Shown here: in pieces, positions 30,446-39,035 of the stretch
Numbering within the stretch: the stretch's first letter is position 1
Layout of the letters: every line of letters starts with the position of its first letter
Origin: Myxococcus stipitatus
GTDB lineage: Bacteria; Myxococcota; Myxococcia; Myxococcales; Myxococcaceae
Length of the DNA: 64,000 nucleotides
NCBI RefSeq assembly: GCF_021412625.1
Contig: NZ_JAKCFI010000003.1
Span: forward strand, 744,001-808,000
Direction: 5' to 3'
Translations under genes and position numbers: made by a program
Notes under the pieces: model-generated
Told to the model about the DNA's origin: nothing
What the model saw: only the letters and a program-made list of their open reading frames with translations
Databases searched by the model: none

Positions 30446-30475
30446 GGGGGACTCGCGTGACAGCGGGGCAAAGGG

Positions 30476-31195
30476 CTATTCCAGGACGCGCACGACGCCC
30501 ATGTCGGGCGAGGACGTGTCCTGGATGTTGTTGAAGGTGTTGTCCGGACCGCAGCCGCGGCTGGTGCAGCCGGGGCCGTTCGCGGTGGCGGCGCTCTGGT
30601 GGGTGACGAGCGCCTGGACGACGGCGCGCGTGGGCCGCCCGCGCGGGTTCAGGACCTCTCCGATGGCGAGGACCCACACCTGGTTGTTGGCGTCGCTGTC
30701 GTTGCCGACGTTGTCGTCGTTGTCGTCGCGCACGAAGACGCGGTAGCGGACGTTGTTCTGGACGGGGTACTCGACGTAGGGGTCGTTGCCCGCCGAGGCC
30801 TTCTCCGAGGCGGGCATGTCGTCCGGCGTCAGGGTCAGGTAGTTCCAGCCATCCGCGCCAGCACCGGGGAGCACCTCCATCCAGGGCGGGTTCGCGCCGG
30901 CCAGGCCTTCCTCGGCGACGACCGCGCCGCTGTCCCGGAGGGCCGCGAGCGTGGCGGTGTACGTCGCGTTGCCCATCCCTCGCCGCAGGCGCAGCGCCTC
31001 GCGCCCCTCCGCCAGCCCCGCCTCCGCCGCGAAGAACGCCTCCTTCTGCCGGCGCACGTCACTCTGGGTGTCCGCCTCGCGGCTCACCACGCGGTAGCTC
31101 AACATGACGGCCATCGTCACGACGGCTACGACGCCGAGTGCGATGAGCAGGGTGAACCCTCCGCTCGCTCTCCTCCGGGGTGTGGGTCGACGCAT
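30476..31195 (-). CDS. pilX: PilX-type minor pilin
   Basis: A 239-residue minor pilin, first gene of the operon. The processing motif is GG-FTLLIALGVVAVVTMAVM, where residue 5 of the mature protein is Ile, not Glu. Lack of Glu5 is a feature of the GspK/PilX class that caps the complex. The helix is followed by RRQKEAFFAAEAGLAEGREA, typical of PilX. AGGAG precedes the ATG. tfcP follows 30 nt downstream. Confidence 0.83.
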   Translation of the reverse strand: MRRPTPRRRASGGFTLLIALGVVAVVTMAVMLSYRVVSREADTQSDVRRQKEAFFAAEAGLAEGREALRLRRGMGNATYTATLAALRDSGAVVAEEGLAGANPPWMEVLPGAGADGWNYLTLTPDDMPASEKASAGNDPYVEYPVQNNVRYRVFVRDDNDDNVGNDSDANNQVWVLAIGEVLNPRGRPTRAVVQALVTHQSAATANGPGCTSRGCGPDNTFNNIQDTSSPDMGVVRVLE

Positions 31196-31442
31196 CACAC
31201 TGCTCCTGTGCTCACCCCTCCCGGGGGGCGATGGAAGTGTCCTCGGCTCAGCAATGGACATGCCCGCAGCCTCATCAGGGTAAACCCCGGGAATCCCAGC
31301 AAGCTGGGCACGCATGGGTTTGAGGGTGGGGTGGTTTTGACCTCGCAAAGAGTGCGGGGTGCAGGTTCTTGCGGGGTCCAGTTCGGACGGCTCGGAGGAT
31401 GTCGCGAGGCGTCATCGCTCCAGGAAGCGTGGTGGCTCGTCC

Positions 31443-32216
31443 CTACGGAGCGTGTTCCCGCTCGCGGAGGTGATCCACCAGGGCCTGCATGCGCTGGTGG
31501 TGGGAGCCCGCCCAGAAGACACGCTGGCAGTTCGGGCACTGCTGGAAGCGGGTGTGCCGTTCGGTGACGCCCTCGGGGACGCGGTCCTTCACCTCATGCG
31601 GGGTGGCCGACGTCAGCGGGGTGTTGCAGGCGATGCACCGTGAGAAGGGGCGCATGCGGGAGGTCAGCTCGTAGCGGCGCACCAGCTCGACCAGCTGCTC
31701 CGCGGGGTCCGTCTCCCGGGGGAAGTAGCCGAGGACGACCTCGCCCCGCTTGAGGACGCCGAGGTCGCGGGAGAGCACCACGCGCTCCTCGGTGGAGGAC
31801 AGTCGGGCCAGCTCGGCGTCCTCGAAGTCGTTGCGCCACAGGGTGTCGAAGCCGAGCATCCGGAGGAAGCCCGCGAGCCGGCCCAACCCCACGTCGAGGA
31901 CGAAGCGGGGCATGTCGGGCAGAGGCGGACCCACGCGAATCGCGGGGGCCTCGTCGAACGGATGACGGGCGGGGTACGCGTCCACGCGAGAGCCGGGTTG
32001 CACCCGATGTCCGAAGCCCACCGGCTGACCGTCGACCTGCACCACGTCGATCTCCGGGTGCGGCGGTCCCACGGCCTCCAGCAGGTCCTTCACGGAAGGC
32101 GTCCCCAGGGGCGTCACCGTCACCACGCCGCCGCGCTCCCGGACCGGGAGGAAGTCCTTCAACGCGCCATGCAGTTGGACCGTCACCACCGTGTCGTGCT
32201 CGCGCTCGCGACTCAC
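31443..32216 (-). CDS. Mut7-C RNase-domain protein with N-terminal ubiquitin-like domain
   Basis: A 257-residue cytosolic protein. Residues about 5-80 match the Mut7-C ubiquitin-like domain (VQLHGALKDFLP, VDGQPVGFGHRV). Residues about 95-250 match the Mut7-C RNase domain (FVLDVGLGRLAGFLRMLGFDT, LSRDLGVLKR) with a zinc ribbon (CIACN and CPNC). Members are PIN-like nucleases of unclear bacterial role. The GTG is chosen because GGAGG lies 7 nt upstream. It diverges from the nuclease-like lipoprotein gene. Confidence 0.88.
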   Translation of the reverse strand: MSREREHDTVVTVQLHGALKDFLPVRERGGVVTVTPLGTPSVKDLLEAVGPPHPEIDVVQVDGQPVGFGHRVQPGSRVDAYPARHPFDEAPAIRVGPPLPDMPRFVLDVGLGRLAGFLRMLGFDTLWRNDFEDAELARLSSTEERVVLSRDLGVLKRGEVVLGYFPRETDPAEQLVELVRRYELTSRMRPFSRCIACNTPLTSATPHEVKDRVPEGVTERHTRFQQCPNCQRVFWAGSHHQRMQALVDHLREREHAP

Positions 32217-32437
32217 CAGGGAACCTCCGATTGCACATCTTCGCGACCGGCCGCGTCGCACCTTCGTGGGGGTGTGTCACCTGTACTTCACCGGTGTAAA
32301 CGTACGATTCGGCGGGAAGTCACAGGACTGTTTCAATCTTGCAGCCTATAGTCGAGCGGGTCTTCGGCGTGCCGGCGCTGGCGGACATCACCTCAGTGAC
32401 TCATCACCTACGGAAGCAAGGATTCAGGCCAGCGCGT
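32217..32437. promoter_or_regulatory. Divergent promoter region
   Basis: 221 nt between the Mut7-C gene and the nuclease-like gene, less GC-rich than average around 32280-32350. TATAGT at 32347-32352 is a candidate -10 box for the plus-strand gene, but no clear -35 partner was found. Confidence 0.35.
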
Positions 32438-34276
32438 ATGAAGAAGACCCTTACCTACCTCGTGGGTGCCTTGTCCGCGCTCACGGTCTTCGTGGTCGCA
32501 TGTGGCGATGGCGATTCGCCCCCCCACATCCCGTCTCCACAGGATGACGGAGGGGTGCTGTGGGCGGATTGTGATCCGACCCAGGACGCGGGGGTATGCG
32601 GGACCGCCGAGTCGTGTGTCCACATCGATGCATATGATCGCTCCGTCTGTGTCTGGACGTGCGATGCGCAGCAGGGCTGTGGACACCCCGAGGCCGAGTG
32701 TTGCCCCGTGGGCGACGCGGACGGCGGCGTGGCCAACTACTGCTTCCCGGTGGGCACCTGCCCCGCGACCAATACGGACGGCGGCACCTCGGATGGCGGC
32801 GATGAGTCCGATGGTGGCTCGACGGCGGATGGTGGCGACGACGCGGGGAGCTCCACGGACGGTGGCTCCGACGGGGAAGGCTCCAATGGCGACGCAGGAA
32901 CCGACGACGCTGGTTCCTCCACGGATGGCGGCTCGGAGACGGACGCGGGCGTCGTCACCGACGGTGGTTCCGAGCCGGAGACGGACGCGGGCGTCATCAC
33001 CGACGGCGGCACTGGCTCCGACGCTGGCGCGGTGACCGATGGTGGAACTGGCACCGATGGCGGCGTGGTCACCGATGGCGGCACGACGACGGACGGTGGC
33101 GTCGTCACCGACGGTGGCACGGGCACTGATGGTGGTTCGACGACGGACGGTGGCGTGGTCACCGACGGCGGCACGGGCAGCGATGGTGGTTCGACGACCG
33201 ATGGCGGCGTGTTCACCGACGGTGGCACTGGCACTGATGGCGGAGTGGTCACCGACGGTGGCACCGGCACCGATGGTGGTTCGACGACCGATGGTGGCGT
33301 CGTCACCGACGGCGGCACGTCGACGGACGGCGGCACCACGGATGGCGGTTCGACGACGGACGGTGGCACGGGCACCGACGGCGGCACGACGGACGGTGGT
33401 TCCACGACCGATGGCGGCACGTCGACGGATGGTGGCACCACGGATGGCGGCACCGACGCGGGCACGGATGGCGGCACCACGCCGGGCGTCTACACGGACA
33501 TCCGCATCATGGCGGCGAACATCTCGAGCGGGAACGGTCAGGACTACGACCTGGGGCACGGCATCCGGCTGATGCAGGGCGTGAAGCCCGACGTGGTGCT
33601 CATCCAGGAGTTCAACTACCTGAACAACTCGGCGTCGGACATCGCCTCGATGGTCAATCAGGTGGGCCAGGGGTTCTACTACTACCGCGAGGGCGGCGCG
33701 CAGATCCCCAACGGCATCATCAGCCGCTGGCCCATCATCCAGTCCGGCGAGTGGAAGGACCCGGAGGTCGACAACCGCGACTTCGCCTGGGCGCGCATCG
33801 ACATCCCCGGGCCGCGGGACCTCTGGGCCGTGAGCGTGCACCTGCTCACCCGCAGCGCGTCCGCGCGCAACGCGGAGGCGAACGCCATCGTCAACAACAT
33901 CCGCGCGCAGATTCCGGCGAGCGACTATCTGGTCATCGGCGGTGACTTCAACACCGACAACCGCTCCGAGTCCTGCTTCGGCACGTTCCAGAACGTGGTC
34001 GTCACCGCCGGGCCGTACCCGGCCGACAAGAACGGCAACGGCAACACGAACGCCAGCCGGGCCAAGCCCTATGACCACGTGGTGGTGGACGCGGACCTGA
34101 ACCAGTACCGCAAGCCCACCGTCATCGGGAACAGCACGTTCCCCAACGGCCTGGTGCTCGACAGCCGCGTCTACACGCCCATTTCGGAGATCGCCCCGGC
34201 GCAGACGAACGACAGCGGCGCCCCGTCGATGCAGCACATGGGCGTCATCAAGGACTTCCGCGTCCCGGCCTTCTGA
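32438..34276 (+). CDS. Surface endonuclease/exonuclease/phosphatase-fold lipoprotein with TDGG linker
   Basis: A 612-residue lipoprotein (lipobox VFVVAC, Cys22). Residues about 45-110 are Cys-rich. About 110-348 are a Thr-Asp-Gly-Gly repeat linker. About 352-612 form an EEP-fold domain with VVLIQEFNY, VSVHLLTRS, YLVIGGDFNTD and YDHVVVD, the usual Glu, Asp/Asn and Asp/His catalytic positions. By family it could be a DNase or a phosphodiesterase; a secreted nuclease would fit a predator. The ATG that begins the signal peptide is chosen. Confidence 0.85.
   Translation: MKKTLTYLVGALSALTVFVVACGDGDSPPHIPSPQDDGGVLWADCDPTQDAGVCGTAESCVHIDAYDRSVCVWTCDAQQGCGHPEAECCPVGDADGGVANYCFPVGTCPATNTDGGTSDGGDESDGGSTADGGDDAGSSTDGGSDGEGSNGDAGTDDAGSSTDGGSETDAGVVTDGGSEPETDAGVITDGGTGSDAGAVTDGGTGTDGGVVTDGGTTTDGGVVTDGGTGTDGGSTTDGGVVTDGGTGSDGGSTTDGGVFTDGGTGTDGGVVTDGGTGTDGGSTTDGGVVTDGGTSTDGGTTDGGSTTDGGTGTDGGTTDGGSTTDGGTSTDGGTTDGGTDAGTDGGTTPGVYTDIRIMAANISSGNGQDYDLGHGIRLMQGVKPDVVLIQEFNYLNNSASDIASMVNQVGQGFYYYREGGAQIPNGIISRWPIIQSGEWKDPEVDNRDFAWARIDIPGPRDLWAVSVHLLTRSASARNAEANAIVNNIRAQIPASDYLVIGGDFNTDNRSESCFGTFQNVVVTAGPYPADKNGNGNTNASRAKPYDHVVVDADLNQYRKPTVIGNSTFPNGLVLDSRVYTPISEIAPAQTNDSGAPSMQHMGVIKDFRVPAF
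32775..33480 (+). repeat. Asp-Gly-Gly coding tandem repeat
   Basis: An imperfect repeat of 12-30 nt units coding TDGG, GTDGG, STTDGG and VVTDGG, about 700 nt in all, linking the lipid anchor to the catalytic domain. The Asp-rich pattern could bind calcium. The frame is kept throughout. Confidence 0.85.
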
Positions 34277-34297
34277 GGACGCGGCGGCCTCGTCCGT

Positions 34298-34321
34298 GGC
34301 GGCCCGAACCGTCGGGCCGCC
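34298..34321. terminator. Bidirectional hairpin terminator
   Basis: A perfect 9-bp stem GGCGGCCCG / CGGGCCGCC with a 6-nt loop lies in the 52-nt gap between convergent genes. Confidence 0.6.
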
Positions 34322-34328
34322 GCGGCGC

Positions 34329-34706
34329 TCACATGCTCCACTTGTGCTTGTTGCGCTCGATGAAGCGGTGCACCGGAGGAATCCGGGCGACCAGCGGCGT
34401 GAGCACGAACACTCCCGCCAGGCGCAGCGGCTTCACCACCTGAGAGAGCGCGTAGGCGGCGGCCCAGGTGCCCGCCTGCTCGCCCGCGCTCTCCGGACGG
34501 AAGCCCAGCTTGATGGCGACATAGAACCCGCCAAGCACCAGGCCGAAGATGACGTAGTGCACCACGAAGGCCAGCGGGCCGTACTCGAGCAGCAGGGCCT
34601 TGAAGCGCGCCATCAACGGCGGCTTCCCGGCCTTCGCGGTGGAGGTCGGGGCGGGTGGGGTCGTGTCGGAGACAGAAGGATTCACGTCCGGCTCAACAGG
34701 CGGCAT
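34329..34706 (-). CDS. DUF1279-type small membrane protein
   Basis: A 125-residue protein with an N-terminal Pro/Thr-rich stretch, then YGPLAFVVHYVIFGLVLGGFY and a second hydrophobic stretch near AGVFVLTPLVARIPPVHRF. The pattern matches DUF1279 (FAM210-like) proteins, whose function in bacteria is not known. The ATG giving MPPVEPDV is preferred to an upstream start that adds 20 residues. Confidence 0.72.
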   Translation of the reverse strand: MPPVEPDVNPSVSDTTPPAPTSTAKAGKPPLMARFKALLLEYGPLAFVVHYVIFGLVLGGFYVAIKLGFRPESAGEQAGTWAAAYALSQVVKPLRLAGVFVLTPLVARIPPVHRFIERNKHKWSM

Positions 34707-34826
34707 GGCCGCACCATGCCCCAAACGAGCGCCGGCCGGGAGACAGAGCGGGCGGGCTGTCGTCATCAGGTGGGCTGTCCGGGTTGTCAGGGCTCATGGG
34801 GGCGGGTTAGAGGACATGGACGCGTC

Positions 34827-35453
34827 ATGAAAGCCTCCCTTCGCCTCCTCGTCCTCGTGGCCACCACGGTGCTCGTCGCCGACCAGGTGACCAAATATCT
34901 GGCTGTGTCCCGGCTGACGGATGCCCTGGATGGCAGGGAGGGCCTGTCGCGGGTGACGGGCTACTTCACCGAACAGAACCTAGACAACGACCCGGTGACG
35001 GAGGGCAACACGCGCCGCGTGACGCGCCCGCACCGCTTCATCGAGGACTACTGGCACTTCCGCTACGTGGAGAACCCGGGCGCCGCCTGGGGGCTGTTCG
35101 CGGACCTGCCGGAGAGCGTCCGCCGCGCCTTCTTCCACGTCGTCAGCCTGGCGGCGTTGGGCTTCATCTTCTTCATGTACCGGCGCACGGAGGCCGACCA
35201 GCGCCTGGTGCGCGTGGCCCTGGCGCTCATCAGCGGCGGCGCGCTGGGCAACTTCATGGACCGGCTCGTCCGTGGCTACGTCATCGACTTCATCGACTGG
35301 CACTGGCGCAACCAGCCGGGCATGCGCTGGCCCACCTTCAACGTGGCGGACGCGGCCATCTGCGTGGGCGTGGCCTTCATGCTGCTGGACTCGCTCAAGG
35401 TGCGCCGGCCGGAGACCGTTCCGGCGCCCCTGAAGGAAAGCCCCAATCCGTGA
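34827..35453 (+). CDS. lspA: Lipoprotein signal peptidase (first copy)
   Basis: A 208-residue inner-membrane aspartic protease that removes signal peptides from prolipoproteins after lipidation. Conserved segments are DQVTKYLAV, VENPGAAWGLF, GGALGNFMDR and FNVADAAICVG; the last two carry the catalytic Asp pair. About 40 residues between the first helix and the ENPGAAWG segment are longer than in E. coli LspA. It is followed by a second lspA 32 nt downstream, then lgt. LspA is the target of antibiotic TA made by M. xanthus, which itself has several copies. Confidence 0.95.
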   Translation: MKASLRLLVLVATTVLVADQVTKYLAVSRLTDALDGREGLSRVTGYFTEQNLDNDPVTEGNTRRVTRPHRFIEDYWHFRYVENPGAAWGLFADLPESVRRAFFHVVSLAALGFIFFMYRRTEADQRLVRVALALISGGALGNFMDRLVRGYVIDFIDWHWRNQPGMRWPTFNVADAAICVGVAFMLLDSLKVRRPETVPAPLKESPNP

Positions 35454-35485
35454 CGGGTGGGGGGCTCGTGGTGTAAGCCGCGAGC

Positions 35486-36097
35486 GTGCCTCGCAAATAC
35501 GTCATCCTCGTCGCCGTCGCCCTGGCCGTCGTCGCGCTGGACCAGTGGACGAAGTACCTCGTCGTCCGCGAGCTGACCTCGCAGATGGATGGCCAGCAGA
35601 CGCTCGGCGGCCGCATCGGCGCGATGGTGGGCGAGCCGCCCCCGCAGGGCTTCGACGGGCTGCACTACCGTCCCAGCCGCCACATCGAGGTCTCCGAATC
35701 GTTCCTGCGCCTGCGCTACGCGGAGAACCCGGGCGCGGCCTGGGGGCTGTTCCGCAACCTCCCCCCGCAGACGCGCGGCCCCCTGTTCCACGTCGTGAGC
35801 CTGGGCGCGGTGCTCCTCATCGTCTTCTACTTCCGCAAGCTGTCCGGCTCGAATCCGGAGGAGAAGTGGGCGCTGTGGGGCCTGCCCCTGGTGCTCGGCG
35901 GCGCGCTGGGCAACTACATCGACCGGCTGGCGCGCGGCTTCGTCATCGACTTCATCGAGGCCCACTGGTTCGACAAGGCGACGTGGCCGTCCTTCAACAT
36001 CGCCGACTCGGCCATCTGCGTCGGCGTGGGCCTGCTCGTCATTGACGCCTTCGTCCGCAAGGAGAAGCCCGCGGCGCAGGAGCCCTCCAAGGTCTGA
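35486..36097 (+). CDS. lspA: Lipoprotein signal peptidase (second copy)
   Basis: A 203-residue paralog of the preceding gene with all conserved segments: DQWTKYLVV, AENPGAAWGLF, GGALGNYIDRL and FNIADSAICVG with both catalytic Asp residues. The same long insertion after the first helix is present but with different sequence. GTG start. A tandem duplication followed by divergence explains the pair; both look active. Confidence 0.95.
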   Translation: MPRKYVILVAVALAVVALDQWTKYLVVRELTSQMDGQQTLGGRIGAMVGEPPPQGFDGLHYRPSRHIEVSESFLRLRYAENPGAAWGLFRNLPPQTRGPLFHVVSLGAVLLIVFYFRKLSGSNPEEKWALWGLPLVLGGALGNYIDRLARGFVIDFIEAHWFDKATWPSFNIADSAICVGVGLLVIDAFVRKEKPAAQEPSKV

Positions 36098-36128
36098 CGC
36101 CCCTTCCGCCCCAGCCCGGCAGGTCCCC

Positions 36129-37442
36129 ATGCTCCCCATCATCTTCCGCTTCACCTTCACCACCGTCTGGGCGCAGGTGCTGCTCTTCGTCCTGCTGGGC
36201 GGGCTGGTGGGCTACATCACCTTCAACGGCTGGCGCACCGCGGTGGGGGAGAAGGACCCGAAGACGGGCGCGCGGCGGCCGGTGACGAAGCAGGACCGGA
36301 TGTGGCGCGCGGCGTACTACGGCGCCAGCGGCCTGGCGTTGGCGGGAGTGGGCCTGTGGTACGCGCTCCCCTCGGGCTCCTTCCTGGGCGTGGGCGGAAA
36401 GGGCGAGGGCTTCCCCCTGCACACCTACGGCGTGCTGCTGGCCTCCGGCTTCATCGCGGCGGTGACGGTGGCGGGGCGGCTGGCGCAGGACGAGTGGCGC
36501 AAGCTGGAGTGGGTGGGCGGCCAGTGGGTGGACACCGAGGGCCCCCGCAAGCGCGAGCAGGTCATGGACATGGCCTTCTGGGTGCTCGTGGGCGGCATCC
36601 TCGGCAGCCGGCTGCTCTTCGTGATGGTCAACTGGCGCGACTACGCGAAGGACTGGACGCAGGTGTTCTCGCTCGGCGGCGGGCTCGTCTTCTACGGTGG
36701 CCTCATCGGCGCCTCCGTGGCGGCCTGGCTGTTCGCGCGCAGCCACCACATCGACTTCCTGCGGCTGGCGGACGTGTGCATCCCCACCGTGTCGCTGGGG
36801 CAATGCCTCGGGCGGCTGGGGTGCTTCGGTGCGGGCTGCTGCTGGGGCGACGTGGCGCCGGCGGGCGCGGCCTCGGCCGTCCATTTCCCGGGGCCCGGGC
36901 TGGCGCGGGACCTGCTGGGCCACCTGGGCGGGGGCTCGAGCCTCGCGTACTCGTCCCAGGCGGAGGATGTGCGCTACGTCGTGGAGGCCACCGGGCAGGT
37001 GCTCCACGAGGCCGCGCCGGGCGCCGTGCGCATCTCCGACTGGGTGCTGCAGCACGGGCACACCCTGGGGGTCTACCCCACCCAGCTCTTCGAGTCCCTG
37101 GGGCAGATGGTGCTCTTCGGGGGGCTCTTGTACGCGCGGCGGCACCGCCGCTTCCACGGCCACATCTTCGCGCTGTGGTTGATGGCGTACGCGGTGCTCC
37201 GCAGCACGGTGGAGCTGTTCCGGGGCGACGTGGAGCGGGGCACCCTGCACGGCCTGCTCCAGTCGCTGGGGGCCTCCGGGCTGGCGGAGTCCGTGCCGCT
37301 GGAGGCCTGGTACAACGTGTCCACCAGCCAGTTCATCTCCCTGTGCATGTTCACCTTCGGAGCGGTGCTGCTCTACCAGAAGGGGCGCAAGGGGGGGGAC
37401 GAGGCGGCGAGCGGCCTGGGGCCCACGCCGTCGGCGGCGTGA
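36129..37442 (+). CDS. lgt: Prolipoprotein diacylglyceryl transferase
   Basis: A 437-residue membrane enzyme that attaches diacylglycerol to the lipobox Cys of prolipoproteins. Recognisable parts are PLHTYGVLLASGF, GGILGSRLLFV, SLGGGLVFYGGLIGA and CLGRLGCFGAGCCWG. The last is the Cys-containing variant of the Lgt signature seen in deltaproteobacteria. H-T-L-G-V-Y-P-T-Q-L-F-E-S and R-S-T-V-E follow near the end. At 437 residues it is longer than the usual about 290 because of an N-terminal segment and an insert near 165-185. It sits 31 nt after lspA, forming a lipoprotein-maturation block. Confidence 0.92.
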   Translation: MLPIIFRFTFTTVWAQVLLFVLLGGLVGYITFNGWRTAVGEKDPKTGARRPVTKQDRMWRAAYYGASGLALAGVGLWYALPSGSFLGVGGKGEGFPLHTYGVLLASGFIAAVTVAGRLAQDEWRKLEWVGGQWVDTEGPRKREQVMDMAFWVLVGGILGSRLLFVMVNWRDYAKDWTQVFSLGGGLVFYGGLIGASVAAWLFARSHHIDFLRLADVCIPTVSLGQCLGRLGCFGAGCCWGDVAPAGAASAVHFPGPGLARDLLGHLGGGSSLAYSSQAEDVRYVVEATGQVLHEAAPGAVRISDWVLQHGHTLGVYPTQLFESLGQMVLFGGLLYARRHRRFHGHIFALWLMAYAVLRSTVELFRGDVERGTLHGLLQSLGASGLAESVPLEAWYNVSTSQFISLCMFTFGAVLLYQKGRKGGDEAASGLGPTPSAA

Positions 37443-37483
37443 GGTTGATCCCCGCGCGCGGGTTGGGGACACTCTGAGGCGTC

Positions 37484-38524
37484 ATGCCGCCCCCCGACGC
37501 CCGACAGTTCTCCGCCAGGTCCTCCGCAGGCAAGCCCCAGGCGGATATCAGCTCCAGCGAGGCCGTCCTCCAGGAGTGCGAGTCGCTCGAGGCGGACCTG
37601 GCCGCCCTCCGCAACCTCTTCGAGCAGTACTTCCTGGGCGCCGAGCGTCACCCGCCCACCAAGGCGCACGACGACTTCAAGAAGCGGGTGACCCGCCTCA
37701 AGACGGCGTTCATCCGCTCCACCGCCGCGAAGTTCCGCGTCGGCAGCATCCACAGCAAGTACCTCACGTACGAGCGGCTGTGGACGCGCACGCTCCAGGA
37801 AATCGAGGCGGGCACGTACAAGCGTGACCTGTTCAAGGCCCGCCGCCGCGCCGAGGTGCGTGGCACCGCCGCGAACAAGGACGGCAAGAAGGGCGTGGTG
37901 GAGCTGCCGGAGGACATCTCCGACATGGACTTCGAGGAGGTGGAGGAGCTGTCCCGCCCCCGTCCGGTCAACGAGCCTCCGCTGGCCGCCGCCATCCTGT
38001 CCGCCACGCAGCCGGCCGCGCGCGTCGCGACCCCCGCTGTCGCCGCCGCGCCCAGGCCCGCGGCGCAGGCCGTCCCGGGCATCGCGCCCGTGGTGCCTCC
38101 TGGCGCGACGCCGCGCTCGGGTGTGCCCTCGGTGGCGCCGGTGACGGGGACGCCCTCGAAGGGGCTGCCCACGGTGGCGCCCGCGCTCGCTGCGGCCGCG
38201 CGCCCCGGCGCGGCCCCGGTGTCGAAGCCCGCGGGTGTGGTGCCTCCGGTGCGTCCGGCTACCGCGCCGGTGGCCGCGGCGCCGAAGCCTCCCTCGGCGG
38301 GCGGTGGCGGCATGTCCGACGACAAGCTGCGCGCCGTCTACGACGCCTACGTCACCGCGAAGCGGCGCTGCCAGGAGGACACGTCGAAGATGTCCTACGA
38401 GTCGGTGGCCGCCACCCTGCGCAAGCAGGTGCCGGAGCTGCTCAAGCAGCACAACGCCAAGGCGGTGGAGTTCAAGGTCGTCATCAAGGACGGCAAGGCC
38501 TCGCTCAAGGCCGTCCCCAAGTAG
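37484..38524 (+). CDS. MXAN_5187-C-like domain protein with Ala/Pro-rich linker
   Basis: A 346-residue cytosolic protein. The N-terminal about 120 residues are helical and charged (LEADLAALRNLFEQYFLG, FKKRVTRLKTAFIRS). Residues about 165-275 are a low-complexity Ala/Pro/Val linker. The last about 65 (LRAVYDAYVTAKRRC to KAVEFKVVIKDGKASLKAV) look like the C-terminal domain named after MXAN_5187 in myxobacteria. Function unknown. It lies between lgt and the KdsC-like gene, 7 nt before the latter, so probably co-transcribed. Confidence 0.7.
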   Translation: MPPPDARQFSARSSAGKPQADISSSEAVLQECESLEADLAALRNLFEQYFLGAERHPPTKAHDDFKKRVTRLKTAFIRSTAAKFRVGSIHSKYLTYERLWTRTLQEIEAGTYKRDLFKARRRAEVRGTAANKDGKKGVVELPEDISDMDFEEVEELSRPRPVNEPPLAAAILSATQPAARVATPAVAAAPRPAAQAVPGIAPVVPPGATPRSGVPSVAPVTGTPSKGLPTVAPALAAAARPGAAPVSKPAGVVPPVRPATAPVAAAPKPPSAGGGGMSDDKLRAVYDAYVTAKRRCQEDTSKMSYESVAATLRKQVPELLKQHNAKAVEFKVVIKDGKASLKAVPK

Positions 38525-38531
38525 GCGCGGC

Positions 38532-39035
38532 ATGAATCACGACCCGAAGTCCCTCGAGGCGCGGGTGGCGCGCCTGTCGGTGATGATTTTCGACATCGAC
38601 GGGACGCTCACCGACGGGCGCATCTTCTGGGTGCCCGACTCCGGCTGGACGCAGATGTACAGCGTGCGCGACGGCATGGGCATCAAGCGCCTCCAGGAGG
38701 CGGGCCTCGAGGTGGCCGCCATCTCCGGTGGCGACAGCCTGTCCGCGCAGATGCGGATGCAGTCGCTGGGCATCAAGCACGTGCACTTCGGCAGCCAGGA
38801 CAAGGTGGCGCACTTCGAGCGGTTGCTGTCGCTCTTGAACGTGTCCGCGGAGCGCTGCGGCTACATGGGGGACGAGGTCGTGGACCTGCCCCTGCTCAAG
38901 GCCGTGGGCTTCTCCGCGGCGCCCCCGGAGGCTCCCGACGAGGTGTGCTCCCAGGTCCACTACGTCGCGCGGAAGGCCGCCGGCTTCGGCGCCGCGCGCG
39001 AGGTGTGCGAGTTCATCCTCCGCCACCGGCGGTAG
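38532..39035 (+). CDS. KdsC-like HAD phosphatase
   Basis: A 167-residue HAD-superfamily enzyme of the C0-cap KdsC type. Motif I is FDIDGTLTDG with the nucleophile and acid/base Asp pair, motif II is AISGG, and motif IV is GDEVVDLPLL. KdsC makes Kdo from Kdo-8-phosphate for lipopolysaccharide; close relatives act on other sugar phosphates. Length is normal. Its 3' end overlaps the antisense MYXO-CTERM gene by 76 nt. Confidence 0.87.
   Translation: MNHDPKSLEARVARLSVMIFDIDGTLTDGRIFWVPDSGWTQMYSVRDGMGIKRLQEAGLEVAAISGGDSLSAQMRMQSLGIKHVHFGSQDKVAHFERLLSLLNVSAERCGYMGDEVVDLPLLKAVGFSAAPPEAPDEVCSQVHYVARKAAGFGAAREVCEFILRHRR

Noticed and set aside
32775-33480. Regular repeats that could look like a CRISPR array or minisatellite
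   Set aside because: Units are 12-30 nt without unique spacers and stay in the frame of a lipoprotein linker coding TDGG; this is protein low complexity.
34827-36097. One lspA gene split by a frameshift
   Set aside because: Each reading frame separately contains all conserved LspA segments and its own start, so they are two complete genes.
37450-37461. CCCGCGCGCGGG palindrome after lgt
   Set aside because: A short alternating GC palindrome is expected by chance in this genome and has no loop for a stable terminator.
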